Shown one piece after another: positions 25,034 through 38,500 of a DNA stretch of 64,000 nucleotides (the first letter of the stretch is position 1; each line of letters opens with the position of its first letter). This DNA is from Siphonodentalium dalli (taxonomy: Eukaryota > Mollusca > Scaphopoda > Gadilida > Siphonodentaliidae). The translations under genes and the position numbers were made by a program. The DNA lies in assembly GCA_032622095.1 (NCBI GenBank), contig CP136061.1, positions 10,743,287 to 10,807,286 on the forward strand. Direction: 5' to 3'. A model generated the notes under the pieces. It made no database searches, was not told the origin of the DNA, and was given only the letters and a program-made list of their open reading frames with translations.

Positions 25034-28000
25034 CTGTTGTTGTTGTTGTTGTTGTTTTTTGTTTTTTTTTTGTTAAACAATGACATCAGCTCAAAACAAA
25101 ACTTTTTTTTACCGAAAAACAAATTGAAGATTGGTTCAGGAAATGTATTAGCGCGAACTAAGGAATTAGACACAAATATCGAAGCGATATTGTGATCAGC
25201 AATGAAAGGAACATGATAAATCACCACATCAAACAAAGGTAAAACATCACAAATAATATAAAGAATTTACTTCCGATCATTTATTGTGCTCTAGTTTACA
25301 AAGCTCTCTATTACAAAGACATTTCGGATAAAAACATGTTGATATTTTCCAGCAAGCCGGAGATGACATTTACAATTACCTCCCCGGAATAATGGGTATG
25401 CTAAAAATAGATTTCTGGATTTTCCAAGCGATAGTGGGTGTGCTAAAATTAGGAGGTCAACTATCGTGTCGTGGCCACCACTATCAATAATAGTGGATGT
25501 CAAGAAACTAATCACAAGCGTGGATAAGGCTCAGATAGTCACGTGAGATAAAATATTTATATAGTAACTATAGTTCAATCGGTCTTGTGACGATGTTGAT
25601 ATTAATATAGAAAAAAAAACAGTTTTATTAGGTCTCGTGACGTCAATGTTACTCTGGTAACTGAATGAAGCTACATATATAATATGCTACCCGTAACTCC
25701 ACAGTTACCGTACCTCTATTTGTCTTATTCCGATATTTATATCACTATGGTAACGGTAATTATATTTGTCTTATTGCGATATTTATATGTCACATGAAAT
25801 CCCTATTATAGCATCCATATGTGCCTCAGGCACAGGTAAATGACGTCATATATTTTTTTTATATACCCATCAGTGAATTTTTCCAACATCGCGGGTATGA
25901 ATTTTGGAGAAATTGTCAGGTGACTTCCGGTTAGCAACTGTGTGGAGATTGCCAAAGTGCAGATTCGGAAATGGACCATCGCGGTGAAAATGAAATTAGC
26001 TATACCTCACAACTTAAAAAGAATTCCCGTGTGATTTTACGCTATTACATATGTAGTTTCATTTAGACCAATTTCGTTTGTTAGCCTATTGAAAACCAGC
26101 GAAGACGTCATGACACGGTTTCTGATGTCATTTTTAATTTGCGGGCCAGAATCCAGACAAGATGAACAAGATTGCACAATCCACGACAAGTCCTGTCATG
26201 TAGTCTCCGCCGTGACCACTGCATGATGTTACTTAAATTATTCTTAGCGTTATGTATGTCGCCGATAAAAGGAAAATTTGAGGCACAGCATGTGTGGTTG
26301 CCCCACTACATGTCACATACGATTCATAATTTGTATTATCCTTTAAAAATGCCATTACATATTTCCATATGTCACATAGTGTACATTTCACTAGTGACGA
26401 AAGAGCGCGGGCTTTTCGCAAATTTGGCAACGTGCCAATAAGATTACTTTACATTGAATAGGCGGATTAATACTATTTTAAAAAGCCGCGCATGACACCA
26501 AAACCAGACAATACAAAATGAATGATTTCTTCATCAAAGCAAAATTCTTGTCGAACTTCCTTGCACTAATGAAAATATACATAAAAACAAAGAGGCAAAT
26601 TGTGGGACTATATTTTTCGTTGCAATCCTGAGCGCACAATACTGTCGTATACGGTTGTGAAGCGTCTCAACCAATGATGTAATTGTATGCATTTTTGAGC
26701 TTCTTTTAAGTTTTGTTTTGTTAAAAAGGCATAAAGCTCTAGTTTTTTTCCTATGTGATATACCAGATCTTCAACTCGTTTGATAAATTTGATTCACAAC
26801 TCGTCTACGACTCGTTGTGAATCAAATTTATCAAACTCGTTTCATAAAATCTTATATCCCAACATAACTCGTTGGAGATCCTCTATATTATTGTGGTAAC
26901 CGTACCTCTATTTGTCTTATTGTGATATTTATATCACTATAGTAACCATACCTCTATTTTTCTTATGACGATTTTTCCGCCGTCGTTTTGACTTCTCCTT
27001 CTTCTTGCCTTTATTCTGTCTGTTCTTCCTCCGCCTCCTATTTTTCCTTCTTCGACGTTTCCTCGGATCATCTCCAAGTGGCTTATCTGAACTGGATCGA
27101 AACGAAAATAAAATTAACCCTCACCGACGTTAAGTGACGTAAATGGTTCAAAGAAAAGTGCACAAACTAAAATAGACATTAACGTTCTTATATTCATATT
27201 CCAGCCTTCCAGTGCCAATTACGTGTGTATATATGTGATCCACAGTATTTATACATACCCAGTGTGTATGGTATGTGATCCACAGTATTTATACATACCC
27301 GTGTGTATATGATATGTGATCCACAGTATTTATACATACCCAGTGTGTATGGTATGTGATCCACAGTATTTATACATACCCGTGTGTATATGATATGTGA
27401 TCCACAGTATTTATACATACCCAGTGTGTATGATATGTGATCCACAGTATTTATACATACCCAGTGTATATTATATGTGATACATAGTACGTATACACAC
27501 CCAGTTTGTATGGTATGAGATCCACAGTATTTATACATACCGAGTGTATATGATATGTGATCCACAGTATTTATACATACCCAGTTTGAATGGTATGTGA
27601 TCCACAGTATTTATACACACCCGAGTGTATATGATATGTGATCCACAGTATTTATACATACCCAGTGTGTATGGTATGTGATCCACAGTATTTATACATA
27701 CCCAGTGTATATTATATGTGATACATAGTACGTATACACACCCAGTTTGTATGGTATGAGATCCACAGTATTTATACATACCCAGTGTATATTATATGTG
27801 ATCCACAGTATTTATACATACCCAGTTTGTATGGTATGAGATCCACAGTATTTATACACACCCGAGTGTATATGATATGTGATCCACAGTAGTTATACAT
27901 ACCCGTGTGTATATGATATGATATGTGATCCACAGTATTTATACATACCCAGTGTATATTATATGTGATACATAGTACGTATACACACCCAGTTTGTATG

Positions 28001-29417
28001 GTATGAGATCCACAGTATTTATACATACCCAGTGTATATTATATGTGATCCACAGTATTTATACATACCCAGTTTGTATGGTATGTGATCCACAGTATTT
28101 ATACATACCCAGTTTGAATGGTATGTGATCCACAGTATTTATACATACCAAGTGTATATGATATGTGATACACAGTATTTATACATGCCCAGTGTGTATG
28201 GTATGTGATCCACATTATTTATACATACCCAGTGTATATTATATGTGATACATAGTATGTATACACACCCAGTTTGTATGGTATGAGATCCACAGTATGT
28301 ATACATACCGAGTGTATATGATATGTGATCCACAGTAGTTATACATACCCAGTTTGTATGGTATGTGATCCACAGTATGTATACATACCCAGTTTGAATG
28401 GTATGTGATCCACAGTATTTATACATACCCAGTTTGAATGGTATGAGATCCACAGTATTTATACATACCCAGTTTGTAAGGTATGTGATCCACAGTATTT
28501 ATACATACCCAGTTTGTATGGTATGTGATCCACAGTATTTATACATACCCAGTTTGAATGGTATGTGATCCACAGTATTTATACATACCAAGTTTGTATG
28601 GTAAGTGATCCACACGGAAGCCTGTTTACATCGTAGCTGTTTTCCCAGCAGTACATGGACTGTCCTAGTGATATGCCGTCTATACTTATCCTATGCCAAT
28701 CGCTAAAATGATAAACAGAAATCGAGGCTTAACAAACGAAATATATGGTTAACACATGACATCGAGGATTAACACATGCAATTGTGGCTTAATTAAATGA
28801 GAATGATTCGGAATAGTTGTAAAAGGTAACGGCGTAAAACCAGGTTCAGTTGGAAATGTTGTAACAGATGATAAAGTGAAAACGTGGTCAATCGGAAACA
28901 CCACAATAATGATCAAATTCAGGTGGTGTAGACAATATTTATTCCCAATAAAAAATACAAAAAAAAGATTAATATTTAACAAAATTCTAATGGATGATTA
29001 TGGGTGATTGGAATGGGATGAGACAACAGGCCTATTGTGGCTTTTTTGTAGGTCCTCGCCCAGATCGCTCAAATTTTTCGAACGACATAAGGCCGTTAGG
29101 GACGAATCAGACGGGAATGTTTGCTGGTTTGATGTAAACATATTTATTCCAATCATAATAACATATATACATTTGACAAAGGTTTTGACAATAAAATAGA
29201 GTAATATAGTTGGTTGATTGATTGGAAAGGGGATTAAACAACAAACCCAAGGGCTTTTGTTAAGTTTGCTCCCCTTTTGTTTCGCGCCCACTATAATATA
29301 GTATTGGTGATGACATGATGACATGAGAGGCAGGGGAGAGAGAGAGAGAGAAAGAGAGATAGAGAGAGAAAAAAAAGAGAGAGATGGAGATAGAGAGAGC
29401 GCGAGAGAGAGATAGGG

Positions 29418-29516
<99 letters not shown>

Positions 29517-32500
29517 TGAGACCGTCTAGGTAAAGTGAGGATGTGATTCAGATGGAGCTGATTGGTTGCAATGCTGTACATATAATATTGTTTTTGTCAT
29601 TGCTACGCCCGTCGCCGTGTGATGTCAGGCGATCTGGTGGGGGAGAGTTTCGCGCTCAGCAGTGTTTCAACGCTTTTCACGAAGTTTACACAAAGTGACA
29701 AATCATAGCATTATGAAATTCGCTTTGTTTTCGAAATATATGTTTGAACCGCGTCAAATATTTTAATATTTTCACGATGACTGAGTTCCTGTGATCCACA
29801 CAAAAAAAGTATTTTATGTATGAGTGTGTGTCTTTCTTTTTTGAAATTTTATGAAAGCGATTTCTTTGTCTCATGAGTTTCCTGACATTTGATGTGAGCC
29901 ACGGTGGCATACCTTTCACAATTACCACTGTTTTATGTGGGATATTGTCATTACATACCTTGGTTTGTTACTTTAGATAACTCAGTGGTGAATTTAGTAT
30001 AGATCACACTCAACAATAGATAGCAAGAGCTAAGATAAGAAGTGGAGTGCGGTGAGATTTGGGAATTGAAGATAACCAATGAAACGAAAGGATAGTAGAT
30101 TTAATAATTTTTAGAAAGAGAGGATGGTTAGTGAGGGGAAACTGACATACGGCTGTTGCAGAATGTGGCAATTGTGTATTACTAGGTGTACAGAGACTAC
30201 AAGAGTTCGCTGTGCAGTCTCAAATCAGTTAGATATGTACATCAATATAAGACTAGACGCTGACTTAATATGCAGCTTAGCATAACATGTGTCAATAGGT
30301 TATGCTAACACACAATCCTTAAAATGTATAAACTGTTAAGCCGTTAATGGTCGTGCCAGCGATGGCACCCATCATTAAAATGTTATATACTACCAGACGA
30401 AACCTATTAAACAGTTAAATGCCGTGCCAGCGATAACCCGACCTTGGCCTAACACATTTACCTTGACATTGTAAGCCAGAGTATTCTCTTGTACGTGTAT
30501 ATGCGAGGCTCCCTGTGCCAGACTCGCATATATATTGATAATGCAGTGACACGTGATATTGAATGATGCACCAGCGCACCTCAATCACGAATCCCATTAC
30601 CCATACAGAGCCCCAGACAAACATGAGCAGACGACACACTTCTATATGCTTCTATATATGTGTGGGGCTCCCTGCAGGGTAATGGATGTTTTTTATTTTA
30701 TGTCCTAAAAATTGTAAGAAACATTTATTTAAAAAACATGATAAAAAATTGTTAGGCTAATGTATTCTCTTATAAATGCGAGGCGACCTATGGTCGACTC
30801 GCATATATAAGAGAATGCATTGGCACAGGGTAAAAAAATCCCGACTTCCGACTGGATTTGATATGGCGGGTTCTAGTACTTGTGATGACCCATATAGTAA
30901 CACAACACCAATCAAACACACAGAGAGCCTCACATAAACTGGAGCAGACGACACTCCGTATGCATTTTGTTTTTATCGAGGTTGTCTAATGGGTTAACAT
31001 GAACGGGTTATGATGCTTTTACATACGATGTTGTTATGGCATGTATATTATAAAATATTGTGCTAATAGCTACTCTTAAAACAATAGGTACTCTAGAGTA
31101 TCTACATATGTATTGATCTTGGCCCGTGGGGAGTACCAAATATGGTTTGTACCAAATACCCAGGTACTCTACAGTACCTCTCCAGGTATTCTGGAATACC
31201 AAATATCAAGACAGGTACCCTGGCGAACCTGCTTGGGTACTATGTAGTACCAAATATTTAGGTAATATGCATAGTACCTAAATATTTGGTACTTTTAGTA
31301 GGGACTCTAAGGTCTCAAAAATTGCCAGTGTGCAAAATTGGATAAAAGCATGAAACTTGGTATACATATAGTTCATGATATGGGGGTCAATAAAAGAGCG
31401 AGACACAAGTGTGAAAGTGACCTTGATGACCTTGAGGTCAAGGTCAAAGGTCAAACTTTCAATTTTTCACAAGCGGTATGAATTATAACATTTAAAGACA
31501 ACACATTTACTTATACATATCAAAATTACATAAATATGACTAAAATAAGCCATATTAGTCACTTTTATAACAAAATCTACTATCATCTTGAGAACTTTTC
31601 ATATTGAAGCTCAAAATATCAGTTGGTCATCCGAATAGCTGCAAAATTTCCATGAAAAAATGAACATAAAGTCCCACCTATTTAACATTCTCACTAAATG
31701 CCACCACAGTCCACATCATTTTATTGCATATATATCAGCGTACAATACAAGAGTGAGACCCAAGCATTAAAATCACCCAGATGACCTTGAGGTTAAGGTC
31801 AAAGGTCAAAACTCCTTTTTATAAAATTGCTAATGTTGTGAGCTGAGCCTGAATTATTCCTCGATATTTGTCCGAAATTACTTAAATATATCTCCAGATA
31901 TATTATAATACTGAACTCTCGGGAATTCTATCAATTTAAGAACATATATTTCAGTAAATGTTGATTAGAAGTCACACAAATAAAATGCCAACGTGATGCC
32001 ACCAAGTTATACATTTTTAATAGGCACATTTGTTCAATATATGGATAACAAGGGTTTTGCAAAAAGTATGCTCATTTTGGTCACCCAAAGCATTGCAGAA
32101 TACATGTATTACCCAAATGTTGACACATAATCACTACATGCGGTGGTCAGTATTCAAGAAAAGGAAAATCACATGTCGGCAATGTATAGAAAGATTATAT
32201 GTTGAACATGTCGAACCTACATGCATTCAATTTGGTAACAAATATGAGAATATAATAACTACTATTACATGCACACCCAAGAAATGAGATCTGTTATCCG
32301 GAATATAATATCACCATCATGTTATTGGCATCAAAATGGTGGAACATAATTTAGCTGTTGGATAAATTGATATGAAATATTAATTAATGCTAAAGATAGA
32401 ACTAAAGTGTGGAAACAAGAGAGTTGAACATAGACATATTCCTTACTAAAACATGAGACCGTAATATATATATATATATATCATACCTACACGTTTTGAG

Positions 32501-35500
32501 CTAATTCTGATTACTCGTCCATCAATTGAGAATGGGGTCACTAATACAAAGGAAGTTCACTCCCAGTGAATGCTGAGATATCACCACACAAAAGAAAGTA
32601 ATCCCTTGCAAGGTCATCACAATTTTTGTGCTAAAATCATCCCATGCTGGACACGAGCAGACATATAAATTCTAACAGTGGGGTTAGAGACTTGTGGTTG
32701 TTGTTGTATATCATCTACTGGCCATCACTCTGGTCGCCAAACTATTGACTAGCAGCGTGATATAGCATAGCATTTGATGCATTGACTCCCCAGATATACC
32801 ATGTTGGTTCTATTTAATTGGTTATCTCTTGAAAAAAGACAATAAGTCATTGCTTGTGTGGGGTGTCAAATTGCTATGACACTGAATCCTAAAGCAAGTC
32901 ATTATTGTGGCATGTTAAGGCTGGATCCCTGGTGCTTTTATCTCCGACTTGGTAGACAATGTGTGAAATGGTCATCAGGGGTGGCCAACATACTGGTATA
33001 TCTATGTCCCAAGGGGCCGCATAGCATTACAGGGACTGGATATTTACATCAGTGGCAGGTTACCCGTATCTCAATATGGATCATTATAGTGCCGGTATTC
33101 AGAAAGTTATTGGTCAGATTGCCAGAACAGAACAGCGATGTCTGGGAACTGGATCTCGATAGTATCCCCATATTATGCTATCCAATACCTCAATAGTACC
33201 CAGAGTAGTGGTATCTAGAAACTGGGTGCATGTCCATCGTGGTGGATGAAAGCAGTTGCCAAATCACTCAGATTCCAGCATTAATTGGTCAGCTGAAGTA
33301 CCCACCACACATAATAATAACACATATCTATGCAAACCATGCATGTGCTTGGCCGCTGAGCGTCAGATCTAGGTAACGGCATAGAGATACATAGGGACTG
33401 ATTAGTTAAAGTGCCACATTTTAGTGGTGACCAAATAACATATAACGGTATATGACTATTCCTCTAATTTAACTGTATACTTGGATTGGGAGGCAATTGC
33501 ATGTCATCTGGGGCAGTGTATTGTACGTATCCCGAAACATTGGCTCGCAATGCTATTGTCTATACTGATGTCTATATTATCCATATTATGTATCTATTGT
33601 GGTGGTTTAATTTTTAAACGACCAAATTCTCTTCAGTATATTATGAAGAATAGTAGCTAGGTTTGGTCACAGGTACATGTAACTTTTAACGTGTGTTGCC
33701 ATTGCCAACGAAAATAATCTGACTCATGCATGTGAACATTCCGCCTACACATACATAGTAAAGCCGTTTAGCCGTTTTGTGTCAAATGTGTAGCATTACG
33801 AAACTTGTAGCAAAGTGGAATAATCCAATATTCTGATAAGATATTCTATATTGAGAAACCAACGCTATTCATGTAGTAGGAGAATATAGGAGATTTGAAT
33901 GTTTCCGTGTGGAAATATTGTCTCCTAAGTGAAGTCATGCAATTAAGCATATCGGCGGTTGCACTGTGGACATGTCGCTTACCATCGGATTATGTTTACA
34001 TGTTCTGCTACAAGTTGGGCCAATATCTCAAAACGTGTAGCTTTGGCACCGTAAATCACACGATTCTCCTGCCAAGTGTGTATCCATAGCAATTATACCA
34101 TAGTAGCACACGTTACGAATTACACAAATGGCTATTGTCATCTACCTCAATGAACCAGTAGAAGTGGTGTTTTATCTATCACAGAGAGGGTACATTTCTA
34201 ATGCCTTCTTTATTCAAATTGGTATTTTGCCCAAACACGTACGATCTGTAAATAGTATGTGTAGATGTAGATGTAGATGTTTTATTCACACAATAATTAG
34301 TTTACAACAAATCAACAATAATATATCAAAAATCAAGTGTAATTATTGTGTGGGAGTGGCATAACCAGGATTGGCTGTCTTCCTGTCACCCCCGTTGTCA
34401 AATATAATAACTAATATATCAATGGCATAATCTCAAGTTGATGTGCTAATAAGAAAATACTGTAATTTATAATATCAAAATATTGTATTAAGTACATTGT
34501 ACCGTATAGTTATGGCTATGTATGCGTGTGCACGGCAATTTAAAGAACACTTTCTAATAGTAAGTTGGACCCTGCTTAATTACAATGATAATGCGTATGT
34601 GATATGTATATCGTGTTAGCAGGGTCCAATAAGGGCGAGTTTTCAGGGTAATCAGCACTCACGATCGGGAGGGGGCTGGCTTGTTACTCGGGAGTTAAGT
34701 ATATGTAGTTTAATTATGAGCTTTTGGGAGGAAAACATTCTCTGCAAGTTTTGTTTTTACATTTAAAGTTTGCATCATAAGCATTGATAACATTGACCTT
34801 CATTTGATATTTAAAGTTTTGTCGGCTTTCAATTAATTTAGTTTTTTGTCAGTTTCATTCCATAATCTTGGGAATGAATGTTTAGGTAAAACCTCTGAGA
34901 ATTTCGTTCGTGATTTAATTTCCCTAATGCATCCAGATTGTCTGGTGATTGATATCTTGTTGTCAAATGCTGTTAGAAATGATGCCGGTAGGTTAAAATG
35001 TGTCCAATCATACATAAACAGACTAACATGACAGGCATGCAAATCTCTGAATTTCAAAATATTTCTTTTTTTAAATAAGGGTTCAGTGTGGCTGTTGTAT
35101 TTGGCATAGCTTATTGTTCTGATAGCTCTCTTTTGTAGTAGGAAGGCCTTATTGGATGATACTGAGTGCCCCCAATAAAGTGTTATTACCACTCATGACT
35201 GAAAACATCTTATTTCTTTTTCACAATGCACAACAAGTTCGTTGATGATAGAATCTTGAGATATGCTGTTAGGAGTTGAATATGAGTTCGATATTTCGCC
35301 GACTTGACTTTATTTAATTTAATTTTCAAAACGGGTATACATTTTGACTAGTACTATATGCGACAAGCATATGGTCCGAACTGCTTTGGCTTATGACAAT
35401 GCAATATTAATGGGAGGAAAATAATTCTAAAAAATGTGTATCTTCGTTGATAAGTGCCGTGTGCACGGTGCGCTGGTGAAACATGGGTTCCAATTCTATT

Positions 35501-38500
35501 CATTGTATCTTTTATTCATCATAATAACGGTATTTGATAGTGTCAAAATAATCAGTGATAATCAGCGAACACCATTCACTTTGAGTGGCATGTAAACTCA
35601 TAATTCCAATGTAAGAAACTGATATTAGTTTGTTTTATTGTGGATTGTGGTCGTTTTAGCTGCTACTAGTAGGTCATATCATGTCAGGTTTACAGGTCAA
35701 GGAAAAGCTGTGAAGAGTATATATTTCACTGATAATATATCACTGAACACAGGAGAGCAACTGACAAACTTTCCCCATAACATGTACATGAATCCCTGTG
35801 TCTGGATCACAAATGAATGCTAATCAAGATTCGAATCAGTTTCACCATCACTAATTGTAATGGCTTATGTTTGTCTAATGCAACACTCACCTTACCAACT
35901 GAGCCACTTTGTGCCCTCAATTATGTTGGATATAATTATGATTGTTGCAATATCTTTGAATAAAACATCTAACCTGATATGCCTGAACTATTCCCACTCC
36001 CAAGTTATAATTGACAATTTGGCCCAATTTTAAGTTCAAGGTCGCCAAAAACATTCCGACTCTCATATAAAGCCCCCAAACATTACGATGTTAGTCATAG
36101 TATGTCTCCCCGGTGGGGAGTAATGAATACTATGCACAATTCATACCGTTTTTGCACATTCCAGGCAACCTATAGTGAAAATTCATGTTGATGACCTTGA
36201 CCTTGACCTCAATGTCATATGAGGGGGTCTACCAATTTGGGTCTTGCTTCGAACTGAACCCCCATGGTCTACTCTATATGTGTGCCAATTTTCATGCTTT
36301 TATCCAAATTTGCACACCCCATCAGCTAACAGCCCCTACTATTTATAGTACCAGATATATAGGTACTATTTGGAGAACCTGCCCAGATACCAGAGCACTC
36401 GAAATTACGAAACATTTCCAACGGCAAATTTAATAATGTGGCATGTTAGATTCCAAATGATGCCACGTTGCTTAAACATCGAATTAACTACAAAACCCCG
36501 ATCGAGGTTCTTCGAGATCATGTTATCCGTTACATGAACCCTCTTGCATAGTGCAAAATGAAATAATCCGAATTATATTATTGTGTTTTTGTACTTAATT
36601 CAAGGTTTAATACCTCGATTTCTAGATTTCCCAAAATTTGTCTGAATGTCTAAAATAATCGGCCAAATTTCTTAATTTGTGTGTAGTAATATTAAAGTAA
36701 ATATTATAAATCAAACATCGTAAACAGGTCTGGGTGAAACACCAATCGATCTATAATAGCTCGATTAATAAAAAACAACGGGTACGCATCTAAGATGTTG
36801 TAATACGTACGGCAGCGTAGAACAGCCACACCACTTTATTTACTATCTTGATTATGCAGCTATCTTGATTAATATAATGAAATACTATCTTGATTATGCA
36901 GCTATCTTGATTAATATAATTAATTTCTATTTTGATTATGCAGCTACCTTGATTAATATAATTACTATCTTGATTAAACAACTTAGCTATCTTGATTAAT
37001 CAACTTAGCTATCTTTATTAACCAACTTAGCTATCTTGATTAATCAACTTAGCTAACTTGATTACTAAACTTAGCTATTTTGAGTAATCAACTCACTATC
37101 TGTAATAATCAGCTTAGCTAACTCGATTGATCAACTTAGCTATCTTGATTAATCAACTTACTATCTGTAATAATCAGCTTAGCTATCTCGATTGATCAAC
37201 TTAGTTATCTTGTTTAATCAACCTAATATCTTGATTTATCAACTTAGTTATCTTCATTAATCAACTTACTATCTTGATTAATCAATTTAGTTATCTTCAT
37301 AAATCAACTTAGCTATTTTGATTAATCAACAAATTTTGTGAAATGTCTGTTCTGGCTCAATTAGCCACAACTCCACCCACACACCAATCCCCGTATATAC
37401 ATTATGTGAACCAATTTGGAGAGTATGGGTCGGGGATTTTTCCGAAGTAATTATATCCCCATGGCCGAAGTAAATGGTGGTTATACTGGATTGCATGCGT
37501 CTGGTCCCACGCCCCCCCCCCCCCCTCCCCGTCTGACCATACAGATGATTTTTCATTCGTTTTGTTTGTGTTTTTTCGTTCTGGAGTTGTTCGTCTTTGT
37601 TATCTTGAAAAGTAGATTTGTTTTGCTCAGCAGTCATCACCTTGAGTATTTCAGCCATGGGATGTGATATCTTGATGAAATGTCAACAAAGAACCAAACT
37701 ATGTTGTTCACATTCTCCGTTCTATAATTATTCTCCTTCGTTTATCTGGAAATGTTGATTTTTGTGCTGGTCTGTACAAATATCTCAGCCACGGGATATC
37801 AGATATCAATGACATGTAGAATGTAGAATATGTTGATGCATGTCTGTCTGTCTGTCTGTCTGCATGTCTGTCCACGCGAATGTCTAAATCATGGTCATCA
37901 GGTCTCAATGATTGGTGAGGTGACTAACCTTTTGTTCAATGATTGGTGAGGTGACTAACCTTTCTTTCAATGATTTGTGAAGTGACTAACCTTTTTGATA
38001 GGAGTTGGTGAGGTGACTAACCTTTTTGATAGGAGTTGGTGAGGCAACTAACCTTTTTGATAGGAGTTGGTGAGGTGACTAACCTTTTTGATAGGAGTTG
38101 GTGAGGTAACTAACCTGTTTTCAATGATTGGTGAAGTGACTAACCTTTTGTTCAATGATTGGTGAGGTGACTAACCTTTTTGATAGGAGTTGGTGAGGTA
38201 ACTAATCTGTTTTCAATGATTGGTGAAGTGACTAACCTTTTATTCAATGATTGGTGAGGTGACTAACCTTTTTGATAGGAGTTGGTGAGGTGACTAACCT
38301 TTTTGATAGGAGTTGGTGAGACATACAGCTCGGGGTGAAGACAGCACTGGAAATAAACGGAAGGAGAAATAATTTATGTGGACCGAAACATTTCAATGAT
38401 TGGCGTGGACTTAGTGAATGTTAAGGTTGGGTGAGCCTGTGAGGGTTAATTTTAAAGTTAGGCTTGTGGTCAGAGTTAGGGTTGGAATTGTGGTTAGTCT

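Noticed and set aside
24949-25236. Asn-rich minus-strand open frame
   Set aside because: It is produced by a TTG microsatellite.
26960-26969. Exon-i donor at TC|gtcata
   Set aside because: The phase would fit, but the consensus is poor compared with GAG|gtatgg at 26952.
27080-27091. Exon-i acceptor at ttcag|AT (first base 27086)
   Set aside because: It would need a phase-1 donor upstream, and joining to the chosen exon-h donor gives a TGA stop; the acceptor at 27091 joins cleanly.
29291-29581. Leu/Ser-rich minus-strand open frame
   Set aside because: It is produced by the GA microsatellite.
32858-33196. 112-codon plus-strand frame as a gene nested in the intron
   Set aside because: No recognisable motif, splice context or conservation signal could be seen.
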